This document shows positions 8,857 through 18,058 of a DNA stretch of 64,000 nucleotides, piece by piece. The notes below the pieces were generated by a model that worked only from the letters and a program-made list of their open reading frames with translations, made no database searches and was not told the origin of the DNA. The position numbers were made by a program, and so were the translations under genes. The DNA is from Thalassobacillus sp. CUG 92003. GTDB lineage: Bacteria > Bacillota > Bacilli > Bacillales > Halobacillaceae. Location of the stretch: NCBI RefSeq assembly GCF_013618635.1, contig NZ_JABLSJ010000009.1, positions 62,001 to 126,000 on the forward strand, given 5' to 3'. Position 1 is the stretch's first letter; the number at the start of each line of letters is the position of its first letter.

Positions 8857-9840
8857 TTAAAATTCCGCTAATTCACGCATCGCTTTTTCCACTTTATCTG
8901 GATTCATCATAAAGTATTTTTCCATCGTCGGCGCATATGGCATCGAAGGAATATCAGGTCCTGCTAAACGCGTTACAGGGGCATCCAGATCAAATAAGCA
9001 ATTCTCCGATACGATAGCAGATACTTCACTGATGATGCCGCCTTCTTTATTATCTTCAGAAATCAGCAAGACTTTACCTGTTTTTGAAGCAGCCTCTATA
9101 ATAGAGGCCTGATCGAGCGGGTACACTGTTCGGAGATCGAGCACATGGGCTTCGATTCCTTCTTCAGCTAGTTTGTCAGCCGCCTGCAGGGCAAAATGGA
9201 CACATAAGCCATACGTAATTACCGTCAGATCCGAACCTTCACGTTTTACATCCGCTTCTCCGATTGGAAGTGTGTAGTCGTCATCAGGAACCTCCCCTTT
9301 AATTAACCGATAAGCTCGCTTATGTTCAAAGAAGAGAACAGGGTCTTCATCCCGAATCGATGCCTTCAACAGACCTTTTACATCGTAAGGGGTTGATGGC
9401 ATGACGATTTTAAGGCCAGGTTGATTGGCAAATACGGATTCCACAGATTGCGAATGGTACAGGGCGCCGTGCACCCCACCGCCGTAAGGCGCTCTGATGG
9501 TAATCGGGCAGCTCCAATCATTATTGGAACGATAGCGAATGCGTGATGCTTCTGAGATAATTTGATTGACTGCAGGCATAATGAAGTCAGCAAATTGCAT
9601 TTCGGCAACCGGCCGCATGCCGTACATGGCTGCTCCGATTCCGACTCCTGCTATTGCAGATTCCGCAAGCGGGGTATCGAGAACACGCGCTTCGCCGAAC
9701 TCATCATATAAGCCATCGGTCGCTCGGAACACACCGCCTCGCTTCCCCACGTCTTCCCCGAGAACAAATACTTTTTCATCCCTCTGCATTTCTTCTCTTA
9801 AAGCCGTTGTAACTGCTTGAATATATGATTTTACTGGCAT
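8857..9840 (-). CDS. bkdAB: Branched-chain 2-oxoacid dehydrogenase E1 beta subunit
   Basis: 327 residues, full length for the family. The transketolase-like pyrimidine-binding domain (about 5-180) includes FVLGEDVGKRGGVFRATDGL and PLAESAIAGVGIGAAMYG; the C-terminal transketolase domain ends with RLAGPDIPSMPYAPTMEKYF. With the alpha subunit it forms the thiamine-diphosphate E1 that decarboxylates branched 2-oxo acids from Val, Leu and Ile. It sits 15 bases after bkdAA, with GGAAGGGGA before the ATG. Confidence 0.97.
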   Translation of the reverse strand: MPVKSYIQAVTTALREEMQRDEKVFVLGEDVGKRGGVFRATDGLYDEFGEARVLDTPLAESAIAGVGIGAAMYGMRPVAEMQFADFIMPAVNQIISEASRIRYRSNNDWSCPITIRAPYGGGVHGALYHSQSVESVFANQPGLKIVMPSTPYDVKGLLKASIRDEDPVLFFEHKRAYRLIKGEVPDDDYTLPIGEADVKREGSDLTVITYGLCVHFALQAADKLAEEGIEAHVLDLRTVYPLDQASIIEAASKTGKVLLISEDNKEGGIISEVSAIVSENCLFDLDAPVTRLAGPDIPSMPYAPTMEKYFMMNPDKVEKAMRELAEF

Positions 9841-9855
9841 ATGACTTCCCCTTCC

Positions 9856-10848
9856 TTACTCGTGGTAGACATAATTTAAAGCTGACTCTGCATCCGCATA
9901 AGGCGCGTTCTCGGCATAATCAGTCGCATCATTGACAAGTTTTGTAATCTCCTCATTCATGTCCTTTTCGATCTCGGTCGTCAAAATATTCATTTCACGA
10001 AGATAGTTGCCAAATGTTATCACAGCATCTTTCTTTTTGGCTTCTTCTACTTCATCTTTTTGACGATATGTACTATCATCGTCGTCACTTGAATGGGCTG
10101 TCAGCCGGTAAGACACGGCTTCGATCAAACTCGGTCCTTCTCCATTCCGTCCGCGGTCAGCCGCTTCTTTAACGGCCTCATAGACGGCTAATGGATCATT
10201 ACCATCAACTGTGTAACCCGGCATGCCGTAACCTTGAGCACGGTCCGACACGTTTTCACAGGCAATCTGTTTCGATACCGGTATAGAGATGGCGTATTTA
10301 TTGTTTTCCACAAAAAAGATGACCGGCAATTTGTGAACACCAGCAAAGTTTGCACCTTCGTGGAAATCACCCTGGTTCGAAGACCCTTCTCCAAATGATA
10401 CAAGGGATACAATATCCTTATTTTCCATTTTGGCAGCAAGGGCGATTCCGACCCCATGTGGGACTTGCGTCGTTACTGGTGATGACCCTGTGACGATCCG
10501 ATTTTTCTTTTGTCCGAAATGACCAGGCATTTGACGGCCGCCGGAGTTCGGGTCTTCTGCTTTAGCAAACCCAGATAACATTAGTTCTTGTACCGTCATG
10601 CCAAACGCGAGCACAATGCCCATGTCTCTGTAATAGGGAAGCGCGTAGTCTTTTTCGCGATCGAGCGCATAGGAAGCACCGATTTGTGCGCCTTCTTGAC
10701 CCTGGCATGAAATAACAAACGGAATTTTTCCTGCTCGGTTCAATAACCACATTCTTTCATCAATTTTTCTTGCCGTTAACATTGTGCGGTACATGTCCAG
10801 CACATCTTCATCTGTTAATCCAAGTCGTTCATGGCGATTCTCAGCCAT
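9856..10848 (-). CDS. bkdAA: Branched-chain 2-oxoacid dehydrogenase E1 alpha subunit
   Basis: 330 residues. The thiamine-diphosphate binding motif runs from VSFGEGSSNQGDFHEGANFA to the NNKYAISIP segment. The phosphorylation-loop region HSSDDDDSTYR matches branched-chain E1 alpha proteins rather than pyruvate E1. It partners the downstream bkdAB product. The start is set by a GGAGGGAG site; there is a 17-base gap from lpdV. Confidence 0.97.
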   Translation of the reverse strand: MAENRHERLGLTDEDVLDMYRTMLTARKIDERMWLLNRAGKIPFVISCQGQEGAQIGASYALDREKDYALPYYRDMGIVLAFGMTVQELMLSGFAKAEDPNSGGRQMPGHFGQKKNRIVTGSSPVTTQVPHGVGIALAAKMENKDIVSLVSFGEGSSNQGDFHEGANFAGVHKLPVIFFVENNKYAISIPVSKQIACENVSDRAQGYGMPGYTVDGNDPLAVYEAVKEAADRGRNGEGPSLIEAVSYRLTAHSSDDDDSTYRQKDEVEEAKKKDAVITFGNYLREMNILTTEIEKDMNEEITKLVNDATDYAENAPYADAESALNYVYHE

Positions 10849-10865
10849 GTTACTCCCTCCTTTAA

Positions 10866-12287
10866 CTATCCGTGAATTTGATTGCCTTCTACAGCTAGAG
10901 CTGCTTCTCCAATGGCTTCAGATAACGTCGGGTGCGGATGGATACTGTGTGCCACTTCCCATGGAGTAGCATCAAGGACTTTGGCTAATCCTGCTTCGGA
11001 GATCATATCCGTCACATGAGGGCCAACCATATGAACACCCAATAAATCATGAGTCTCTGCATCTGAGATGACCTTCACAAAACCGTCTGTTTCTCCTTGG
11101 ACCAGTGCCTTTCCAACCGATTTAAAAGGAAACGTTCCAGTTTTCTGCTCATAGCCTTGCTCTTTAGCTTGTTGTTCCGTCAGACCTACACTCGCGACTT
11201 CCGGATTAGAATAAATACATGATGGAACTTCTTCCACATTCATCGGAAGCGGGTCTTTGTTTGCCATATGTTCCACTGCGATGATGCCTTCGTGAGAGGC
11301 CACATGGGCCAGTTGCATACCCCCGATAACATCGCCACACGCATAAATATGGCTTTCTTTCGTTTGATAAAATGAATTGGTTTCGATAAAACCGTTTTCC
11401 ACTTTAATATCTGTATTCTCAAGTCCGATTTGTTTCACATTCGCCGACCGACCGACAGATACCAACATTTTGTCAGCCGTATACGTTTTCGTATCATCCT
11501 CTATTTCCACATTGATGGATACCCCATTGTCTTTCGTCAACGTATCGCCTAATACCTTTGCATTCGTCACGATATTGACACCTTTTTGCTTCATCTGTTT
11601 GAGCATCTCTTTTGAAATGTCCGCATCTTCTGTCGGTAAGATCTGTGGCAGATATTCGAGAACAGTCACTTCAACGCCAAAATCAGCAAGCATCGACGCC
11701 CATTCGATCCCGATGACGCCGCCACCGACAATGATAATGGAAGAAGGCAGTTCGCTCATGTGTAGTGCTTCGTCTGAGGTCATAATGAGATCTTCGTCTA
11801 CCTCTAGACCAGGCAGTGATTTTGGGCTGGACCCTGTAGCAACTAGCACATTGTTCGGTATGAGGATTTCATTTTCTTCGCCATTGTTCATCTCTACAGA
11901 AATAGCGCCGGGCATCGGGGAAAAAATGGAGGGTCCGAGAATCCTTCCAAACCCTTCATATACATCAATTTTCCCTTTTTTCATTAAGCCTATGACACCG
12001 TTATGCAACGTGTCCACGATCGACTGCTTCCGTTCTTGTACCTTAGTAAAATTAAGTGTCGGTTCAGCTGCCTCAACGCCATACTGATCTGCCTCTTTTG
12101 TCTGGCGATACACTTCTGCACTTCTCAGCAGCGCTTTCGACGGGATACAGCCACGGTGAAGACAGGTGCCGCCTAATTCTTGTTTTTCAACCATGGCGAC
12201 CTTCAGTCCCAGCTGAGAGGCACGTATCGCTGCTACATATCCTCCCGTGCCTCCACCTAAAATAACCAGATCGTAATCTTGAGCCAT
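10866..12287 (-). CDS. lpdV: Dihydrolipoamide dehydrogenase (E3) of the bkd complex
   Basis: 473 residues, the usual length. FAD-binding GGGTGGYVAA near the N-terminus, redox-active disulfide in GGTCLHRGCIPSKALL, NAD-binding GGGVIGIEWASMLADFG, FAD-contact YACGDVIGGMQLAH, and the catalytic C-terminal HPHPTLSE motif are all present. It reoxidises the E2 lipoyl group with NAD+. Its place between buk and bkdAA identifies it as the dedicated LpdV rather than the PDH E3. Confidence 0.97.
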   Translation of the reverse strand: MAQDYDLVILGGGTGGYVAAIRASQLGLKVAMVEKQELGGTCLHRGCIPSKALLRSAEVYRQTKEADQYGVEAAEPTLNFTKVQERKQSIVDTLHNGVIGLMKKGKIDVYEGFGRILGPSIFSPMPGAISVEMNNGEENEILIPNNVLVATGSSPKSLPGLEVDEDLIMTSDEALHMSELPSSIIIVGGGVIGIEWASMLADFGVEVTVLEYLPQILPTEDADISKEMLKQMKQKGVNIVTNAKVLGDTLTKDNGVSINVEIEDDTKTYTADKMLVSVGRSANVKQIGLENTDIKVENGFIETNSFYQTKESHIYACGDVIGGMQLAHVASHEGIIAVEHMANKDPLPMNVEEVPSCIYSNPEVASVGLTEQQAKEQGYEQKTGTFPFKSVGKALVQGETDGFVKVISDAETHDLLGVHMVGPHVTDMISEAGLAKVLDATPWEVAHSIHPHPTLSEAIGEAALAVEGNQIHG

Positions 12288-12305
12288 TATCTTTTCCCCT
12301 TTCTA

Positions 12306-13394
12306 TCACTCCACAAAATTCGGATATTGCTTAGGGATCTCCTGATGACGAAGTACCCGTAACGTTCCCTCATTCAACGCTTCCAACTCATTTTCGCCTG
12401 GATATACGAGAACGTCCGAGACCCAATTGATTCGCTCGGAAATCATATGGACAAACGCTTTTCCATAAGCCAGGCCACCTGTTAACGCAATGCCGTCCAC
12501 GCGTCCTTCAAGCGCCACTGCCATACTGCCTATTTCCTTCGCTACCTGATAGGCCATCGCTTCATAGACATTGGCAGCTTTACGATCTCCGTTTTCAATC
12601 ATTTGTTCGACTTCCACGGCATCATTGGTATCCAAATAGGCCATCAAACCACCTTGACCGACCAACTTTTTCATAATTTCTTCTCGATAATAGTGGCCCG
12701 AAAAACATAACGCGACTAAATCACCAGCCGGCACAGTACCTGCCCGTTCAGGTGAATAAGGGCCATCTCCATGCAAGCCATTATTAACATCGATGACTTT
12801 GCCATTCTTATGAGCCCCGACTGTAATCCCTCCGCCCATGTGGGCGATAATTAAGCGGGTATCACAATAATTCATGCCGAGATCGTCAGCCGTTCGGCGG
12901 GCAACCGCCTTTTGGTTTAAAGCATGAAAGATACTTTTACGCGGTATTTCAGGCACGCCAGAAAAACGAGCTCGTTCTTCTAATTCGTCAACGACGACAG
13001 GGTCTACAATATAAGCGCCTATGTTTAAGCCACTGGCGATTTCATTAGCGATTAATCCGCCTAAATTCGAGGCATGCTCTCCATTAAAACCGGATTTCAA
13101 ATCCTGCAGCATCGCTTCATTTACTTGATACGTTCCCCCTTCAATGGGACGCAGTAAACCGCCGCGCCCACAGACAGCACTGAGCTTACTTATGTTAATG
13201 CCTTCTGAGTCAAGCTCCTCTAAAATGACACTGCGACGAAAGTCATATTGGTCGATAATTCGCTTGAATAGACTAAGTTCCTCACCGCTATGGCGTATCG
13301 ATTTCTCGAAAACACATATCTCATCGTCAAAGACACCGATTTTCGTGGATGTCGAACCTGGGTTGATCACTAAAATTCTATAAGTAGATTGCAC
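12306..13394 (-). CDS. buk: Butyrate (branched-chain acid) kinase
   Basis: 362 residues of the acetate/butyrate kinase family: [20 protein letters not shown] at the N-terminus, [15 protein letters not shown] for phosphate binding, and [11 protein letters not shown] near the C-terminus. It transfers phosphate between branched acyl-phosphate and ADP, working with Ptb. The start is GTG with GGAGG upstream. Confidence 0.96.
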   Translation of the reverse strand: MQSTYRILVINPGSTSTKIGVFDDEICVFEKSIRHSGEELSLFKRIIDQYDFRRSVILEELDSEGINISKLSAVCGRGGLLRPIEGGTYQVNEAMLQDLKSGFNGEHASNLGGLIANEIASGLNIGAYIVDPVVVDELEERARFSGVPEIPRKSIFHALNQKAVARRTADDLGMNYCDTRLIIAHMGGGITVGAHKNGKVIDVNNGLHGDGPYSPERAGTVPAGDLVALCFSGHYYREEIMKKLVGQGGLMAYLDTNDAVEVEQMIENGDRKAANVYEAMAYQVAKEIGSMAVALEGRVDGIALTGGLAYGKAFVHMISERINWVSDVLVYPGENELEALNEGTLRVLRHQEIPKQYPNFVE

Positions 13395-13425
13395 TATCTT
13401 TGACCTCCGTTACCGTATGCTTGTG

Positions 13426-14523
13426 CTATGATCTTCTGCTTAAAATATGGTGGCCATTTTGCAAAAACGTGCTGCGCGACTGGCGCAAACGGTTAATGCG
13501 CTCTTCAGCCATTCGATCAGCGGCGGCATAAGTCGGGATTTGATCACGTCTGGATATCTCGAAAACACGTGTAACTTTATCGTAGATTGTTTCGACACGT
13601 TTCATAGCCCGCTCTTTATTGTACCCATTCAGTTCATCAGCGACGTTAATGACCCCGCCGGAATTGATCACATAATCCGGCGTGTACACAATGCCCTTCT
13701 CATGAAGAATATCGCCATGGTCCGTGTTTTTCAATTGGTTATTCGCCGCACCGGCAATGACTTTAGCCTTCAATACAGGAATGGTTTCATCATTAAGCGT
13801 GGCCCCAAGCGCACACGGCGCATAAATGTCACAATCGACGCTATAAATGTCATCAGGGGCTACAGCTTGGGCTCCGAATTCATCTACGGCTTGTTGAACC
13901 GCCTCCTGATTGATGTCTGTTACAATCAGTTTGGCGCCTTCTTCATGTAAGTGTCGACAAAGATTGAAAGCCACGTTTCCAATGCCTTGCACCGCTACCG
14001 TTTTCCCTTCTAACGAATCCGTCCCAAATCCTTCTTTAGCAGCGGCTTTCATACCGCGGTAAACACCATAGGCTGTTACGGGCGATGGATTGCCGGATGA
14101 ACCGAACGCTGGTGAAATCCCTGTTACATAATCGGTTTCCTCATGAATAATATCCATATCCTGAACTGTCGTCCCCACATCTTCTGCTGTGATATAACGA
14201 CCGTTCAACCCCTGGATAAACCGACCGAATGCGCGAAACATTTCTTCATTTTTTTCTTTCTTTGGGTCCCCGATAATAACCGTTTTGCCTCCACCGAGAT
14301 TTAAACCGGCGGCTGCATTCTTATATGTCATACCTTTCGCCAGTCGAAGTGCATCTTCAATAGCTTCCTCTTCTGTTTTGTAAGTCCACATTCTTGTCCC
14401 GCCTAAAGCAGGTCCGAGCGTCGTGTCATGAATAGCGATAATCGCTTTCAACCCTGACTGGGCGTCTTGGCAAAACAATAATTGTTCATAGTCATACTCA
14501 TTCATATAATTGAAAATTTCCAT
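13426..14523 (-). CDS. bcd: Leucine (branched-chain amino acid) dehydrogenase
   Basis: 365 residues. The Glu/Leu/Phe/Val dehydrogenase signature [14 protein letters not shown] holds the catalytic lysine, after [10 protein letters not shown]; the Rossmann motif [17 protein letters not shown] binds NAD. It deaminates Leu, Val and Ile to the 2-oxo acids used by the Bkd complex. A TTG codon lies six bases further up, but AGGAGG favours the ATG at 14523. Confidence 0.96.
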   Translation of the reverse strand: MEIFNYMNEYDYEQLLFCQDAQSGLKAIIAIHDTTLGPALGGTRMWTYKTEEEAIEDALRLAKGMTYKNAAAGLNLGGGKTVIIGDPKKEKNEEMFRAFGRFIQGLNGRYITAEDVGTTVQDMDIIHEETDYVTGISPAFGSSGNPSPVTAYGVYRGMKAAAKEGFGTDSLEGKTVAVQGIGNVAFNLCRHLHEEGAKLIVTDINQEAVQQAVDEFGAQAVAPDDIYSVDCDIYAPCALGATLNDETIPVLKAKVIAGAANNQLKNTDHGDILHEKGIVYTPDYVINSGGVINVADELNGYNKERAMKRVETIYDKVTRVFEISRRDQIPTYAAADRMAEERINRLRQSRSTFLQNGHHILSRRS

Positions 14524-14541
14524 CTTCAAATCCTCCTAAAT

Positions 14542-15441
14542 TTAATCACTGGATAGTATAGCGAGTGTAAGCGATGTTACTTTGCTTTCGGCCGAATCTG
14601 CTCGAGACGTCAACACGATCGGTGCCGCTGCCCCGCTGATGATGCCGGCCACTTTAGCATGAGCAAAATAGACAAACGATTTATAAAGACTATTGGCGAC
14701 TTCAATCGTCGGAGCAAGCAGGATGTCAGCTTGTCCTGCTACGGAAGAATCAATTCCTTTTTGTTTTGCCGCTTCAAGGCTGATAGCATTATCAAATGCT
14801 AACGGTCCGTCTACGTCACACCCTGTGATTTGACCTCGTTTGTTCATTTGTGTCAACAGAGCAGCATCCGTAGAAGCACTCATGGCCGAATTGACGACCT
14901 CTACTGCCGACAAAGCTGCTACTTTAGGAGTGTGGTACCCGATGCGTTGGGCAGTACCCACGGCGTTATTGATAATGGCGGCTTTCTCGTCTAAATCAGG
15001 GGATATATTCATGGCTGAATCCGTTAAAAATATGAGTCGCTTTTGCTCGGGGATCTCAAATAATGCCACATGAGACAAAACGCCCTGTTTTCTAAGCCCG
15101 AACTCTTTATTCAGCACGGCTTGCAAAATAGTCTTTGTCGGAAGATTTCCTTTCATTAACACGTTGGCTTGACTATTGGAGATAGCTTTGACCGCTTCAA
15201 CAGCTGCATCGTTACGACTAGAGGGGACTATATCCACCCCTGAGCGTGTCAAATCCAGCTTGGCTTCATTGGCAGCACGTTCTATTTCGTCTGATGGCCC
15301 CATAAGAAGAAAATGAGCAAGTTGTTTATCCAAAGCCATTTTAACGGCCTTCAATACCCCATTGTCAGCAGCCTGTGCTACAGCGACAACTTTCGTATCA
15401 TGAAGATTAAGTTGGTCATTAAGCTGACTTAATTTTTGCAT
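14542..15441 (-). CDS. ptb: Phosphate butyryltransferase
   Basis: 299 residues of the phosphate acetyl/butyryltransferase family, with VLMKGNLPTKTILQAVLN, LTDSAMNISPDL and the CDVDGPLAFDNAISLEAA segment characteristic of Ptb. It exchanges CoA for phosphate on branched acyl groups. First gene of the operon; AGAGGTGAT precedes the ATG. The 76 bases upstream, up to bkdR, contain no convincing -24/-12 element, although the regulator is of the sigma-54 type. Confidence 0.95.
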   Translation of the reverse strand: MQKLSQLNDQLNLHDTKVVAVAQAADNGVLKAVKMALDKQLAHFLLMGPSDEIERAANEAKLDLTRSGVDIVPSSRNDAAVEAVKAISNSQANVLMKGNLPTKTILQAVLNKEFGLRKQGVLSHVALFEIPEQKRLIFLTDSAMNISPDLDEKAAIINNAVGTAQRIGYHTPKVAALSAVEVVNSAMSASTDAALLTQMNKRGQITGCDVDGPLAFDNAISLEAAKQKGIDSSVAGQADILLAPTIEVANSLYKSFVYFAHAKVAGIISGAAAPIVLTSRADSAESKVTSLTLAILSSD

Positions 15442-15517
15442 CCCATCACCTCTCCCCTGTCTTAAAATCCTTCTGAAAACGCTTTATTCATTTCCTCAAA
15501 AAAATGCAAGGCCTTCG

Positions 15518-17602
15518 TTATGAAAAATCTTGCAAGTTACTTTTATCGAGTTGATATTTCTCTAGTTTGTAGTAAAAATTCCTGACAGATATACCCAGGG
15601 CTTTGGCGGTCTTTGTTTTATTGAACCGGTGAGCTTTAAATGCATCGGCAATCAATTCCCGCTCGTAATCTTCCACAGCCTGTTGAAGCGAGTCCCCACG
15701 CCATGTAAAGGGTTCATGTTCATTGTGGGCAAACTCATTCAAGCCAAGACTTAAGGGCGGAATGTGTTCGAGGTGGATGGTATCTTCTGTCGTTTCCATA
15801 TAAATCATGGCCCGCCCGATTATATTTTCCAACTCCCGAACATTGCCTGGCCAATCGTATTGTTTCAATGCCTCGAGGGCTTGGGGCGCGATCCGTTTCA
15901 CTTTACGACCATAATCTTCATTGAGTTTTTGAATCAGGTGATCGCCAAGCGCGTCTATATCAGCTTTGCGTTCCCGGAGAGGCGAGATATAAATAGGAAG
16001 ACGGTTGAGCCGGTAATAAAGATCCTCCCGAAAAACCCGTGTCATAATCGCTTTTTCTAAATTGATATTCGTAGCGGTAATCACCCGGACATCAATGGAC
16101 ACAGGTTTGGTGCCTCCGACCCTTACTATTTCATTCTCCTGAAGCACGCGTAGTAATTTTGCTTGCATGGGCAAGGTTAGTTCGCCAATCTCATCAAGGA
16201 AAATGCTCCCGTGATTCGCCTCTTCAAAGAAGCCTTTTTTGCCGCCTCGTTTAGCACCATAAAATGCGCCTTCTTCATAGCCAAACAACTCACTCTCAAG
16301 CAGCGATTCGGCTATGGCAGCACAATTAACACGAATGAATTTATTATGCCTGCGGTCACTCTCATTATGAATGGCATGGGCAAATAATTCTTTGCCTGTC
16401 CCGGATTCCCCACGAAGGAGAACAGTTGCCGGCGTTTTCGCCCCTACTCTTGCTTGTTCTAAAGCTAATGTCATTTCCTCAGTGTGACCAATAATATCGC
16501 GGAACGTATATTTAGCCTCAAGGTTACGAATGATCTGTCGCGCGCGTTTCAATTCATTCGTCAGCGCATGGATTTCAGATACATCATGGAGAACACCGAC
16601 ACTGCCCTTCAGTTTGCCATCCACGATAACAGGGGCTACATTCACGAGCACGTCTTTTTTGGCCGGTCCAACTTTCATACGCGTGCCTCTTACGGGTCTT
16701 CTCGTTTGAAGCACCTTCATGTGCATGCTTTCCCCTTCAGAAATGTCCACGGTGGCAGGCTGGCCAATTACTTCGCTTTCCTTCAAGCCTGTAATGCGCG
16801 TGTAGGCAGGGTTAATCATAAGTCCGTTACCCTTCTCATCCACGACTGAAATAGCCTCATCAGAGGATTGAATAATAGCTTCAAGCATCGTTTTAACTTC
16901 TTTTAAATCGGTTATTTCTTCAGCTAAGTCCACGACTTCAGTTATATCTTTAAAGACAGCATAAGCCCCGATAATTTCATCCTGATCATTGATCATCGGA
17001 ATCCGGGTAGTGATCACTTTCTTTCCGTTATCCAGTTCTAACTTTTGATTAACTTCTTTCCGTTTGTTAACGAGCACTTCCGGAAGGCGTGACGCAGGGA
17101 TGAATCGCTTGATTCCCTGGTTAAACATTCCAGATTTCGGCTTCCCTAATATGCGTTCTGCACTATCATTCACAAAAGATATTTTGCCGCTGGCATCAAT
17201 GACAATCATACCGTCATGAATCGTATTCAAGATTAAATTTTGATTTTGCGTTTGGTGTTTGAGCTTTCCGACTAAGTCTTCCTTCTCTTCAAGAAGCTCG
17301 GCGGTAATATAAGCGACATCACCGGGTATAATGACAGTTTTAGCAGGGCGTTCCGCTACAATGGCTTGAAACACGTCCTCCCGCCCGGTTGCTTCGATTA
17401 CAATATCAATGTTGTTATGTATCCATTCCAACCAGTCATCGCCAGTGTGAATGCCTTTTTCCCGGGCAAGGCCAAGACCTTCGGCATGAGGGGAGATGTC
17501 CGTTACCGCAACAACCTGCATGCGGTCAGTTTCGTGCAAAAGCTTTAATAAAGCCGTGCCCCCCTTGCCAGCTCCGACAATTAAAACACGTTTCAATGTC
17601 AT
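15518..17602 (-). CDS. bkdR: Sigma-L (sigma-54) dependent activator of the bkd operon
   Basis: About 694 residues. An N-terminal Rossmann-like domain ([17 protein letters not shown]) is followed by two PAS domains ([18 protein letters not shown] and [17 protein letters not shown]), an AAA+ domain with Walker A GESGTGKE and Walker [11 protein letters not shown], and a Fis-type helix-turn-helix ([16 protein letters not shown]). The sigma-54 contact loop reads GAFYGA instead of GAFTGA. The frame is open to 17713, but a vegetative promoter (17631-17659) lies inside that extension, so translation starts at ATG 17602 or the TTG at 17596, which has better SD spacing. Confidence 0.92.
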   Translation of the reverse strand: MTLKRVLIVGAGKGGTALLKLLHETDRMQVVAVTDISPHAEGLGLAREKGIHTGDDWLEWIHNNIDIVIEATGREDVFQAIVAERPAKTVIIPGDVAYITAELLEEKEDLVGKLKHQTQNQNLILNTIHDGMIVIDASGKISFVNDSAERILGKPKSGMFNQGIKRFIPASRLPEVLVNKRKEVNQKLELDNGKKVITTRIPMINDQDEIIGAYAVFKDITEVVDLAEEITDLKEVKTMLEAIIQSSDEAISVVDEKGNGLMINPAYTRITGLKESEVIGQPATVDISEGESMHMKVLQTRRPVRGTRMKVGPAKKDVLVNVAPVIVDGKLKGSVGVLHDVSEIHALTNELKRARQIIRNLEAKYTFRDIIGHTEEMTLALEQARVGAKTPATVLLRGESGTGKELFAHAIHNESDRRHNKFIRVNCAAIAESLLESELFGYEEGAFYGAKRGGKKGFFEEANHGSIFLDEIGELTLPMQAKLLRVLQENEIVRVGGTKPVSIDVRVITATNINLEKAIMTRVFREDLYYRLNRLPIYISPLRERKADIDALGDHLIQKLNEDYGRKVKRIAPQALEALKQYDWPGNVRELENIIGRAMIYMETTEDTIHLEHIPPLSLGLNEFAHNEHEPFTWRGDSLQQAVEDYERELIADAFKAHRFNKTKTAKALGISVRNFYYKLEKYQLDKSNLQDFS

Positions 17603-17630
17603 CACATCCTGCAAATATTTGCGCACTTTC

Positions 17631-17659
17631 ATCATATCCAATCCTGCATGATTTAGCAA
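17631..17659 (-). promoter_or_regulatory. Vegetative promoter of bkdR
   Basis: Minus strand TTGCTA, 17-base spacer, TATGAT, about 30 bases before the chosen bkdR start. Confidence 0.6.
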
Positions 17660-17670
17660 GTTCTTAATTA

Positions 17671-17699
17671 TTTTCATGAATGGGCAGGTTTGGTATACT
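17671..17699 (+). promoter_or_regulatory. Extended -10 promoter of the DUF2627 gene
   Basis: TTTTCA, 17 bases, then TGG-TATACT; the TG just upstream of the -10 compensates for the weak -35. It overlaps the divergent bkdR promoter region. Confidence 0.55.
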
Positions 17700-17731
17700 G
17701 AGTTTGATTGCAAACAAAGGAGCTTCTCATT

Positions 17732-17968
17732 ATGCGTCTAATCGCTTTACTCATTCTTGTCATACCGGGCATTATCGCTGTATTAGGAATTAAATTGATT
17801 CGTGATGCCTTGTTCGGAGAATTGCACGATATCTATTTTCATTTGATTATTCAAGGAGTCATTGGTTTAATATTTCTCGTCGGAGGCATTGGATTCATAG
17901 GCGGATTTATTCTTCATAGAGATCGAAAACGCCATTTAACAAAAGGACGGTTCGATCAAAGAAAGTAG
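17732..17968 (+). CDS. yqzF: DUF2627 membrane protein (YqzF-like)
   Basis: 78 residues with two hydrophobic helices: [20 protein letters not shown] and a second one covering [20 protein letters not shown], joined by the short conserved loop [10 protein letters not shown]. The basic C-terminus probably faces the cytoplasm. This matches the small DUF2627 family found divergent from bkdR in Bacillus; function unknown. The ATG at 17732 is chosen because AAAGGAG precedes it. Confidence 0.85.
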   Translation: MRLIALLILVIPGIIAVLGIKLIRDALFGELHDIYFHLIIQGVIGLIFLVGGIGFIGGFILHRDRKRHLTKGRFDQRK

Positions 17969-17991
17969 GGCGAGGACACCCTACTTTCTTT
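17961..17991 (+). terminator. Terminator of the DUF2627 gene
   Basis: GAAAGTAGGG pairs with CCCTACTTTC and is followed by TT; the stop codon lies in the left stem. Confidence 0.75.
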
Positions 17992-18058
17992 ATGCTTTCT
18001 GTAATAATTCATCGCAAAGCTGATAAAATACTGACAGGACATATAAAGGAGTTATAGC

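Noticed and set aside
11377-12087. Long 236-codon frame antisense to lpdV
   Set aside because: A mirror of a highly conserved coding gene, without its own signals or family.
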